A DNA stretch of 31,106 nt from an uncultured Eubacteriales bacterium. Lineage in GTDB: Bacteria; Bacillota; Clostridia; Oscillospirales; CAG-272. Where the stretch lies: positions 1 to 31,106 of the forward strand of contig CAJUIQ010000004.1 in the NCBI GenBank assembly GCA_910586545.1. Reading direction: 5' to 3'. The position numbers and the translations under genes were made by a program. Position 1 is the stretch's first letter, and each line of letters starts with the position of its first letter. Shown here one piece after another: positions 24,993 through 31,106 of this stretch. Under the pieces are notes generated by a model. That model saw nothing but the letters and a program-made list of their open reading frames with translations, made no database searches and had not been told where the DNA came from.

Positions 24993-27029
24993 TTATTCCA
25001 AAACTTCTCCCTGCAGCAATTTTAAGAGCTGCGTCTCGTCAATTACAGGAATGCCAAGCTGCTGTGCGCGCTCCAATTTGGAGCCTGCGGCTTCTCCGGC
25101 AACCACATAAGAGGTTTTAGAAGACACACTGCCCGATACCTTTGCGCCTAAATGCTTTAATTTTTCTCCCGCTTCTGCACGGGACAGAGTGGGCAGCGTG
25201 CCAGTGAGTACGAAGGTCAAACCGCGAAGGGATTGCGCCTCCGATACATCGGCGTCCGCCTCCATGACAACACCCGCATCGGATAGACGTTGAATCAGCA
25301 GTTTTGTTTCAGGGAGAGAAAAGAAATCGATGACAGACTGCGCCATGATTTCACCAATATCCTCTATTTGACACAGCGCCGGCACATCTGTTTCAAACAG
25401 CGCGTGGATACTTCCAAACTGCTTGATGATAGCTTCTGACGCGGCGGTACCAATGTGATGGATGCCCAGTCCAAACAATAGCCGCGCCGGCCCGGCTGTT
25501 TTAGATTTTTCAATTGCGGCCATTAAGTTAGCCGCGGATTGCGGCCCCATCCGGGGCAGGGCGGCAAGCGGTCCAGGGGTCAGCTTGTATATATCGGCCG
25601 CGCTTTGAATCAAATCGTTTTCGATGAGCAGGCGCACGATTTGTGGTCCCATGCCATCGATGCCCATTGCACCTTTAGATGCAAAATGAATCAACCGACG
25701 TTCCAACTGAGCAGGGCAATCGGCATTGATGCACCGGGCAGCGCCTGCTTCTCCTTCGTCTTCTTTATCAAATACAATACTTTCCCCGCAGGAAGGACAG
25801 TGGGACGGAATTTGAAAAATTTGTTCGCTGCCGTCTCTTTTACTTGTTATACTGCCTGTAATTTCCGGAATAATATCTCCCGCCTTCCGAACGATAACCG
25901 TATCCCCGACGCGGATATCTCGCTGTCGGATAATATCAATATTGTGCAGAGTTGCTCTGGATACGGTTGTGCCGGCCAACTGCACCGGCTCCAGTACTGC
26001 ATTTGGAGTCAGCACACCAGTACGGCCAACTTGCACCGCAATATCCAAAAGTTTGGTTTCTTTTTCTTCCGGCGGATATTTATAAGCTGCCGCCCACTTA
26101 GGTGTACTGCTGGTTTCCCCCAACATTTCCCGCTGCGAGAGGGCATCTACTTTAATTACAGCGCCGTCAATCCCACAGGGGAGTGCCTCGCGGCTACTAC
26201 CAAGCTTTTCAATTGCTGCAAGAATCTCCGCGTCTTTTGTGGTGGTACAGAGAATATCTACGGTATGAAAACCAAGCGCGCGCATCCGTTCTATGGTTTC
26301 TCTGTGTGATTTCGGCGCATGGCCGTCTTCATACAGGTTGCCGGATTGAAAATTAAACACAAAAATATCCAACTTCCGTTTTGCCGTCTCTTCCGGATCC
26401 AGTTGCCGCAGGGAGCCTGCCGCTGCGTTACGTGGATTGGCCAGCATTTTTTCTCCAGCGGCTTCTTTTTCTTCATTCAGCTTGGAAAACACGTCCCTTG
26501 GCATATATACTTCGCCTCGTACAGTTAGAGACAGCGGTTCAGCCAACTGCTGCGGTATGGAGGCGATTGTGCGGATATTGGCTGTCACATCTTCTCCGGT
26601 TATGCCATCACCGCGGGTCGCGCCCAGAATCAATTCTCCTTTGTCATAGGTCAGGCTAACAGAAAGGCCGTCGATTTTTGGTTCGACAGTATAGAAAATT
26701 TCTTCGCCGCCTTCTGCAAGTTGCTGTCTGGATTTGTCTAAAAAAGCGGTTAGCTCTTCAAAGGAGAACACATCGGACAGGGAATCCATTTTTACCAGAT
26801 GTGTAACTTTTTTCAGCCGTTCGCTTGCCCGTCCTCCTACTTTGTGGGTGGGAGAGGAGGGGCTGTCAAATTGAGGAAATTCCGCCTCCAGCTCTCCCAG
26901 CCGGCGAAACAGCATATCATAATCAAAGTCGGAAATTTCAGAGGCATCCAGTTCATAATATAGTTTGGAATGATGTCGAATTTCCTTGCGCAGCCGGGCG
27001 ATTTCCCGTTTCGCGTTTTTTTCATCCAT
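24993..27029 (-). CDS. ligA: NAD-dependent DNA ligase
   Basis: This 678-residue enzyme seals nicks in replication and repair using NAD. The Ia domain is at the N-terminus (HHSKLYYELDASEISDFDYD). The adenylation lysine is Lys118 in EPKIDGLSVSL, followed by GATRGDGITGEDVTANIRTI. An OB fold (GRTGVLTPNAVLEPV) leads to a zinc finger with four cysteines (CPSCGE...CINADCPAQ), then HhH repeats (GIHHIGTAASEAI) and a C-terminal BRCT domain (about 590-678, LTFVLTGTLPTLSRAEAG, SSKTSYVVAGEAAGSKL). Length is normal. The ribosome site before ATG 27029 is weak. The 5' leader is about 175 bases. Confidence 0.98.
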   Translation of the reverse strand: MDEKNAKREIARLRKEIRHHSKLYYELDASEISDFDYDMLFRRLGELEAEFPQFDSPSSPTHKVGGRASERLKKVTHLVKMDSLSDVFSFEELTAFLDKSRQQLAEGGEEIFYTVEPKIDGLSVSLTYDKGELILGATRGDGITGEDVTANIRTIASIPQQLAEPLSLTVRGEVYMPRDVFSKLNEEKEAAGEKMLANPRNAAAGSLRQLDPEETAKRKLDIFVFNFQSGNLYEDGHAPKSHRETIERMRALGFHTVDILCTTTKDAEILAAIEKLGSSREALPCGIDGAVIKVDALSQREMLGETSSTPKWAAAYKYPPEEKETKLLDIAVQVGRTGVLTPNAVLEPVQLAGTTVSRATLHNIDIIRQRDIRVGDTVIVRKAGDIIPEITGSITSKRDGSEQIFQIPSHCPSCGESIVFDKEDEGEAGAARCINADCPAQLERRLIHFASKGAMGIDGMGPQIVRLLIENDLIQSAADIYKLTPGPLAALPRMGPQSAANLMAAIEKSKTAGPARLLFGLGIHHIGTAASEAIIKQFGSIHALFETDVPALCQIEDIGEIMAQSVIDFFSLPETKLLIQRLSDAGVVMEADADVSEAQSLRGLTFVLTGTLPTLSRAEAGEKLKHLGAKVSGSVSSKTSYVVAGEAAGSKLERAQQLGIPVIDETQLLKLLQGEVLE

Positions 27030-27212
27030 ATATTATGCCCATGCCTTTCTCTTGCGTTCGCCCCTTTGCTTCGTTTACAGGGCGATAATTCTATTTTATA
27101 CAAATATAAAATTATTATATCATGATTTTGACTGCGCGAAGCGCAGTCAGCCGCGACAGCGGATGGTAAGCAGTGCCGGTGCAAATCAGCCATCAATAGC
27201 CGCTTTTCAGTT

Positions 27213-27241
27213 ATTATAGCATGTTGCCAAAATGAAAACAA
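27213..27241 (-). promoter_or_regulatory. Promoter of ligA, back to back with the metal-operon promoter
   Basis: On minus, TTGTTT (27241-27236), a 17-base spacer and TATAAT (27218-27213). A second TGATATAAT (27122-27114) nearer the gene may be an extended -10. The leader between them contains GACTGCGC/GCGCAGTC (27129-27147) and other pairing segments. Confidence 0.65.
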
Positions 27242-27259
27242 GATTTTTTTCAATTTCTA

Positions 27260-27288
27260 TTGACAAATCCAAATATATAGAATATAAT
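27260..27288 (+). promoter_or_regulatory. Consensus promoter of the metal-resistance operon
   Basis: TTGACA (27260-27265), a 17-base spacer and TATAAT (27283-27288): a full match to the housekeeping consensus, implying that control is by repression. Confidence 0.92.
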
Positions 27289-27292
27289 GAAC

Positions 27293-27311
27293 ATATGAAC
27301 AGTTATTCATT
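27293..27311 (+). promoter_or_regulatory. ArsR/SmtB-type operator
   Basis: TGAACAGTTATTCA (27296-27309), an imperfect inverted repeat identical to the core of the cyanobacterial smt operator as I recall it. It begins seven bases after the -10, over the transcription start, so the repressor encoded just downstream should block initiation until metal binds. Confidence 0.8.
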
Positions 27312-27329
27312 TGTTTGAAAGGAGAGCAT

Positions 27330-27671
27330 ATGGAAAAGGAAAACGATGCAATGCATGGCGATGACTTTGCAGCTGTGCGAGAAAGACTGCCGGATGAAGA
27401 AGTGTTATACGATCTGGCGGAGTTGTATAAGATTTTCGGCGATACTACCCGCGTGAAACTTTTGTATATTCTTTTTGAGGGAGAAATGTGTGTGCAGCAC
27501 TTAGCGGAGCTTTTGCAGGTATCGCAATCGGCGGTGTCACATCAGCTGCGTATTTTAAAAGGGGCCAGGCTTGTGAAATACAGGCGGGACGGTAAGACAG
27601 TATATTATGCGTTGGCGGACGATCATGTTCGTGAAATTATCGAGTGTGGAATGGAACATATTACAGAATAG
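27330..27671 (+). CDS. ArsR/SmtB-family metal-sensing repressor
   Basis: This 113-residue winged-helix repressor is autoregulated by its own operator. The recognition helix is LLQVSQSAVSHQLRIL (61-76) and the wing is YRRDGKTVYYAL. The alpha5 metal site is complete and in the SmtB/CzrA spacing: Asp97-x-His99, then His110 and Glu113 from the partner chain, which points to zinc (possibly cobalt or cadmium). The alpha3 thiolate site of CadC (ELCVCDL) is reduced to EMCVQHL with only Cys54. ATG at 27330 is chosen because AAAGGAGAG lies just before it; an in-frame TTG at 27315 overlaps that site. First gene of a three-gene operon. Confidence 0.95.
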   Translation: MEKENDAMHGDDFAAVRERLPDEEVLYDLAELYKIFGDTTRVKLLYILFEGEMCVQHLAELLQVSQSAVSHQLRILKGARLVKYRRDGKTVYYALADDHVREIIECGMEHITE

Positions 27672-27684
27672 CGAGGAGACAAAT

Positions 27685-27906
27685 ATGATTAAAACATTCA
27701 AATTAACAGAATTGGACTGTCCGGTATGTGCAAATAAAATGCAGGAGGCAGTGGCAAAAATAGACGGCGTATCCCAGGCGCGGGTAGACTTTTTGGTGAT
27801 GAAACTCACTATTGAAGCGGAGGAGAATGATTTCCCCAGAATTTTGAAGCAGGCCGGTAAGGTTGTGCGTAAGGTAGAGCCGGACTGTGAATTGATTGAA
27901 ATATAA
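27685..27906 (+). CDS. Stand-alone heavy-metal-associated (HMA) domain protein
   Basis: This 73-residue protein is a single ferredoxin-like HMA fold with metal motif LDCPVCANKM (Cys12 and Cys15) and the downstream GVSQARVDFLVMKLTIEA strand-helix pattern. It would carry a soft or borderline metal ion to the ATPase encoded 17 bases on, which lacks the usual N-terminal HMA domain. GAGGAG precedes the ATG, and the gap after the repressor gene is 13 bases. Whether it is a true chaperone or a detached regulatory domain cannot be told. It is not necessarily a copper CopZ: the operon context suggests zinc or cadmium. Confidence 0.92.
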   Translation: MIKTFKLTELDCPVCANKMQEAVAKIDGVSQARVDFLVMKLTIEAEENDFPRILKQAGKVVRKVEPDCELIEI

Positions 27907-27923
27907 GAGGGAGGCGTGTGGTT

Positions 27924-29786
27924 ATGCGGTTTACACGTTCTCAGAAAAAACGACTGTTTGCCATTATATCAGGTGCAGCGCTTTTTCTTGGCGGCGGTGT
28001 TCTTTCCTTACTGGATTTGGATATGGCAGCCGCAATCCTCTTTATCGCAGCCGGCGTTTTTGCCGGCGCGATGTGTGTGACCCAGGCAGTGCGAGGCATT
28101 CTGGCAGGAGATTTCTTTGATGAAAACATGCTGATGACCATTGCGGCAATCGGCGCGGTGCTACTTGGGGAATATCCTGAGTGTGCGGCAATTATGATTT
28201 TATATCAGGTGGGGGAGTTGTTTCAGTCTATCGCGGTGGGCAGATCACGCCGGGCAATCCGTGCATTGAGCAACTTGTATCCGGACACGGCGGAGTTGCT
28301 GGATACAGACGGAGAATTTCAGACCGTTCCTACCATAGAGCTTACCGAGGGGGATGTCATCCGTATTGCCCCGGGGGGAAGAATTCCGACAGATTGCGTG
28401 ATTTTGTCTGGGAATACGGCTATCGACACTTCTCCGGTAACCGGAGAAAGTATGCCTAGAGACGCAGGACCAGGAGAGATTATATATTCCGGCTGTCTGA
28501 ATAAAAGCGGGATGATTCAGGCCAAAGTTTTATGTCCTGTGCAGGATAGCGCAGCTGGTCGGATCATGAAACTTACGGAAACAGCGGGAGAGCGTAAAAC
28601 CCGCTCCGAGGCATTTATCACCCGTTTTGCCAAAATATATACGCCTGCGGTAACAGGGATTGCCGCCGCCATTGCGTTTCTAGTTCCGTTGGCAATCTGC
28701 TTGGTATCTGGAACGCCTTATGGAGATATTTTCCCGGATTGGGGCAGACGCGCATTATCTATGCTGGTGATTTCATGCCCCTGTGCGTTGGTAATTTCTG
28801 TTCCGCTGGGTTATTTTTGCGGCCTTGGAAACGCGTCAAAAAATGGGGTATTGATTAAAGGAAGTGCTTTTTTAGACACAATGGCTGCTGTAGACATGGC
28901 TGTATTTGATAAGACGGGTACGCTCACTATGGGTACCCTGACAGTGGAAAATGTACGCACGGAAGGGGATATGACAGAAAGTCAGCTGCTTTCCCTTGCG
29001 GCTGCGGCGGAACAGTATTCTTCACATCCCATTGCAAAGGCAATTTGCGCAGCGGCGGGTAGCTGCGCACAAACAGTATCTGTACAGGAGACTGCCGGCA
29101 CCGGGGTTGAGGCAGTACTTGCGGATGGACGTACTGTTCGGGTAGGGCGGCCTCAGGCGGATGTAGAACATACAACGGCGGTGCAGGTATGGCTTGACGA
29201 TTGTCCGGCGGGGATGATTTTGCTTGCTGATGTTGTAAATCCTACCGCGAAGGAGGCGCTCCGCCAGTTAAAAAATGCCGGTGTGGAGCAGACTGCGATC
29301 CTGACGGGAGATAATGCGCAGGCGGCAGCCCAGGTAAAGGAATCGGTAGATGCCGATATCGTGTATGCGCAGCTTTTGCCGGAAGAAAAATTTGAAAAGA
29401 TTGAAGCTTTGTGTGAGAGTGGAAAAAAGTTACTGTATGTAGGAGACGGGATCAATGATACACCGGCTCTGGCCCGGGCGGATATAGGCGTGGCTATCGG
29501 TGTGCTTGGCAGCGACGCCGCAGTGGATACGGCGGATGCGGTGCTGATGGATACAGATTTAACGCGCCTTGCATATGGTGTGCGGCTAGCCCGTAAAACA
29601 TTGGGAATCGTTCGCTCTAATATAGCTTTTGCTCTTACGGCAAAGCTGCTGGTACTCCTTTTGGCGGCATTGGATCTGGTAGGTATGTGGGTTGCTGTAC
29701 TGGCCGATGTAGGGGTATCTATTCTGGCGGTAAGCAATTCTATGCGTTTGCTCCGGTATGGGAAAAAAGATAAAAAGAGCGCCTGA
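27924..29786 (+). CDS. P1B-type heavy-metal ATPase (Zn/Cd/Pb exporter, CadA/ZntA-like)
   Basis: This 620-residue ATPase expels divalent metal. The membrane CPC motif is Cys285-Pro-Cys287, the phosphorylated Asp329 is in DKTGTLT, the HP motif is His368-Pro369, the TGES loop is present (VTGESMPRD), and GDGINDTPALARADIG is the hinge. The last helices carry LVGMWVAVLADVGVSILAVSNSMRLL, in which the Asp-Val-Gly typical of P1B-2 (zinc, cadmium, lead) is seen. There is no N-terminal HMA domain; the previous gene encodes one. ATG at 27924 lies nine bases after GGAGG; GTG at 27918 is too close to it. The stop TGA sits in the loop of the terminator. Confidence 0.96.
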   Translation: MRFTRSQKKRLFAIISGAALFLGGGVLSLLDLDMAAAILFIAAGVFAGAMCVTQAVRGILAGDFFDENMLMTIAAIGAVLLGEYPECAAIMILYQVGELFQSIAVGRSRRAIRALSNLYPDTAELLDTDGEFQTVPTIELTEGDVIRIAPGGRIPTDCVILSGNTAIDTSPVTGESMPRDAGPGEIIYSGCLNKSGMIQAKVLCPVQDSAAGRIMKLTETAGERKTRSEAFITRFAKIYTPAVTGIAAAIAFLVPLAICLVSGTPYGDIFPDWGRRALSMLVISCPCALVISVPLGYFCGLGNASKNGVLIKGSAFLDTMAAVDMAVFDKTGTLTMGTLTVENVRTEGDMTESQLLSLAAAAEQYSSHPIAKAICAAAGSCAQTVSVQETAGTGVEAVLADGRTVRVGRPQADVEHTTAVQVWLDDCPAGMILLADVVNPTAKEALRQLKNAGVEQTAILTGDNAQAAAQVKESVDADIVYAQLLPEEKFEKIEALCESGKKLLYVGDGINDTPALARADIGVAIGVLGSDAAVDTADAVLMDTDLTRLAYGVRLARKTLGIVRSNIAFALTAKLLVLLLAALDLVGMWVAVLADVGVSILAVSNSMRLLRYGKKDKKSA

Positions 29787-29799
29787 GGCGCTCTTTTTT
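29772..29799. terminator. Bidirectional terminator with an embedded stop codon
   Basis: AAAAAGAGCGCC (29772-29783) pairs with GGCGCTCTTTTT; the three-base loop is the TGA stop of the ATPase gene. T-runs on both strands let it serve the convergent YihY-type gene too. Confidence 0.88.
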
Positions 29800-29806
29800 G
29801 TTATCA

Positions 29807-30775
29807 TCATTTCTTTTGGCGGCCGGATGCGATTGCATTGGGAGGTGTTGGAGTCGGAGGATTTTCTGCAAGTGCAGTTTTGTTCTTTCGGCCGGACCAT
29901 TTACGAAAGATATATTTATTGATTTCTGCTCCATATATTAAAATCATCATACAGATATATAACCACAGCATTAGGAATACAATGGCCGCAAGACTTCCAT
30001 ACAGATATGACGCGGTTGGAAAGTATCGAATATACAGTGAGTAGAAATAGGAGAATAAAACCCATCCCAGAGCGGCGAAAACGGCTCCGGGCATTTGAGC
30101 CAGGTATCCACGGGGGAGCTTGTTGGAAAGACCAATATAGGCATCTTTCGATAAGCGTTTGCCTTTTTTGGAAGCGGTATTGTAAATCAAAGCGAAAAAT
30201 AGCGTAAGAATAATGATAAAAACTACGGTGCTGCATTGGATAATGATGTCGAAAATAATTGTGGCAATGGGATAGCGCCCCTCGCAGAAGCCGCGGATAG
30301 AATCTGCAAATACCAGCGCTACCAGCGAGCCGAGAATCGTTAGGATAAAAGAAAGGGTATAAAAAAGAGAGCGCAGAATATCAAAAAGAAAATTTTCGTT
30401 GATACGGATGCCGTAGGCCCCCCAGATCCCGCGAATGACTGCATTGACCCCGCGGGATGAACTCCACAAAGTGGAAATTGCAGTAATCGATACAAGAGAG
30501 ATTCCCGCCTTTTCCGTTACTTCTGCTAGTACGGATTGCAGCATAGAACCAATATCACCGGATATTTGATTTTCAATCCAGCCGACAACCCAGTCTACAT
30601 CGATCACATATTTGGCCAGGCTTAGAAGCAAAATAATGAAGGGAATGACGGAGATGATAATAAAAAAGCTGGCCTGCGCGGCGTAGACGTTGACCTGATC
30701 GCCGGCAATTTCCATTATAATGTCTATAATCTCCTGCCGAATTTTTGCAAAGGAGATCACCTTTGATTTTTTCAT
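29807..30775 (-). CDS. YihY/virulence factor BrkB family membrane protein
   Basis: The 322-residue integral membrane protein has about six helices. Family features: VYAAQASFFIIISVIPFIILLLSLA (first helix after a cytoplasmic start), SISALWSSSRG-type turn (here TAISTLWSSSRGVNAVIRGI), then YGIRINENFLFDILRSL, PGAVFAALGWVLFSYFYSLY, and the last helix IVFLMLWLYICMMILIYGAEINK. The old label 'ribonuclease BN' for this family is not supported. The tail is proline- and basic-rich. Function is unknown. GGAGG lies 13 bases before the ATG, a long spacing. Confidence 0.9.
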   Translation of the reverse strand: MKKSKVISFAKIRQEIIDIIMEIAGDQVNVYAAQASFFIIISVIPFIILLLSLAKYVIDVDWVVGWIENQISGDIGSMLQSVLAEVTEKAGISLVSITAISTLWSSSRGVNAVIRGIWGAYGIRINENFLFDILRSLFYTLSFILTILGSLVALVFADSIRGFCEGRYPIATIIFDIIIQCSTVVFIIILTLFFALIYNTASKKGKRLSKDAYIGLSNKLPRGYLAQMPGAVFAALGWVLFSYFYSLYIRYFPTASYLYGSLAAIVFLMLWLYICMMILIYGAEINKYIFRKWSGRKNKTALAENPPTPTPPNAIASGRQKK

Positions 30776-30824
30776 TTAAGAAAAGTGCCCTCCTTTATCA
30801 AAAAATGGCAAACAACTCTACTAT

Positions 30825-30853
30825 ATTATAATCTTTTCATCTTTTCTTGTCAA
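30825..30853 (-). promoter_or_regulatory. Promoter of the YihY-family gene
   Basis: On minus, TTGACA (30853-30848), a 17-base spacer and TATAAT (30830-30825): full consensus. Confidence 0.88.
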
Positions 30854-30864
30854 TCGGGTAAACA

Positions 30865-30893
30865 TTGACAGAAACATTCCTACATGGTATCAT
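30865..30893 (+). promoter_or_regulatory. Promoter of the endonuclease IV gene
   Basis: TTGACA (30865-30870), a 17-base spacer and TATCAT (30888-30893), with a TG just upstream of the -10. Its -35 is 11 bases from the -35 of the divergent YihY-family promoter. Confidence 0.8.
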
Positions 30894-30933
30894 ATACGCA
30901 AAAGATACAGCATTATGCAAGGTTGGAGTATTT

Positions 30934-31106
30934 ATGTTTTATATTGGATGTCATCTTTCCGTTTCCGATGGATACGCAGCCATGGGAAAAACCGCCTTTT
31001 CTATTGGCGCAAATACTTTTCAATATTTTACCCGTAATCCAAGAGGCAGAGGATTTAAACGTCCGGATGCGGCAGATGTGGCAGAACTTGTTTCATTTAT
31101 AAAGAC
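30934..31106 (+). CDS. nfo: Endonuclease IV (AP endonuclease), 5' part only
   Basis: The first 57 residues read MFYIGCHLSVSDGYAAMGKTA and continue with FSIGANTFQYFTRNPRGRG. This is the diagnostic start of endonuclease IV: the IGCHLS strand with its metal-site His region and the FQ-FTRNPRG loop. The enzyme cuts 5' of abasic sites and uses three zinc ions. GGAG lies five bases before the ATG, with a good promoter 40 bases upstream. The gene runs out of the window; an overlapping plus-strand frame from 30884 is a shadow of it. Confidence 0.92.
   Translation, partial: MFYIGCHLSVSDGYAAMGKTAFSIGANTFQYFTRNPRGRGFKRPDAADVAELVSFIK

Noticed and set aside
25539..26309. 256-residue plus-strand frame opposite ligA
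   Set aside because: Antisense to the OB-fold and zinc finger of ligA; composition is that of a shadow frame.
27178..27187. GGTGCAAATC, resembling part of a cobalamin riboswitch
   Set aside because: Only this short string matches; the other conserved blocks are absent and it is on the strand opposite to the ligA leader.
30884..31102. 72-residue plus-strand frame at the right edge
   Set aside because: It overlaps the endonuclease IV start in another frame; that frame has a ribosome site and a diagnostic family N-terminus, this one has neither.
1..31106. CRISPR arrays, prophage, insertion sequences or defence islands
   Set aside because: No regularly spaced repeats, transposase, integrase, attachment repeats or phage structural genes were seen on either strand.

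Overview
The window looks like chromosomal DNA from a Gram-positive, anaerobic-type Clostridia bacterium, probably near the Oscillospirales/Christensenellales. This is inferred from several features: a T-box leader on pheST, a PyrR-type attenuator, strong GGAGG ribosome sites, TTGACA/TATAAT promoters with 17-bp spacers, a dockerin-bearing secreted enzyme, lipoproteins with lipoboxes, and clostridial-type families (Rad3-like Fe-S helicase, methionine gamma-lyase-like protein, MurJ/SpoVB-type flippase). There is no phage, plasmid, insertion sequence or CRISPR signal. Genes are dense on both strands, and most transcription units are bounded by readable promoters and intrinsic terminators.

Layout. 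1-69: tail of a membrane protein. 218-925 (-): SGNH hydrolase. 1073-4027 (+): 3-methyladenine DNA glycosylase and a Rad3/DinG-like helicase. 4086-8411 (+): promoter, T-box leader, pheS, pheT and an Apt-like phosphoribosyltransferase. 8466-12402 (-): GH3 glycosidase followed by a two-gene ABC-2 exporter. 12470-14050 (-): lipid-linked precursor flippase. 14182-16347 (-): PyrR attenuator, pyrR and uracil permease. 16486-17401 (-): cytidylate-kinase-like protein and a 52-residue protein. 17673-18932 (+): PLP enzyme. 18964-19455 (-): tadA, divergent from a gph-like phosphatase and a DUF1643 protein (19533-20837, +). 20913-23008 (+): secreted GH123/DUF4091-dockerin gene broken by a one-base frameshift. 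23115-23189: tRNA-Glu(CTC). 23335-24870: two convergent lipoproteins. 24993-27029 (-): ligA. 27330-29786 (+): metal-resistance operon of an ArsR/SmtB repressor, a stand-alone HMA protein and a P1B ATPase. 29807-30775 (-): YihY/BrkB membrane protein. 30934-end (+): start of endonuclease IV.

How the genes work together. Three units have regulation that can be read directly from sequence: pheST (tRNA-Phe sensing by a T-box with a UUC specifier), pyrR-uraA (UMP-PyrR attenuation with a recognisable hexaloop and mutually exclusive hairpins), and the metal operon (a SmtB-type operator on the transcription start of a gene encoding a complete alpha5 zinc site). DNA repair genes (mpg, helicase, ligA, nfo) occur but are not clustered as one system. 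I found no convincing wholly new system. The items most worth following up are the frameshifted dockerin enzyme, the degenerate nuclease domain on the helicase, the variant PyrR binding hairpin, the near-perfect palindrome inside a tiny gene, and the GH3-exporter operon.
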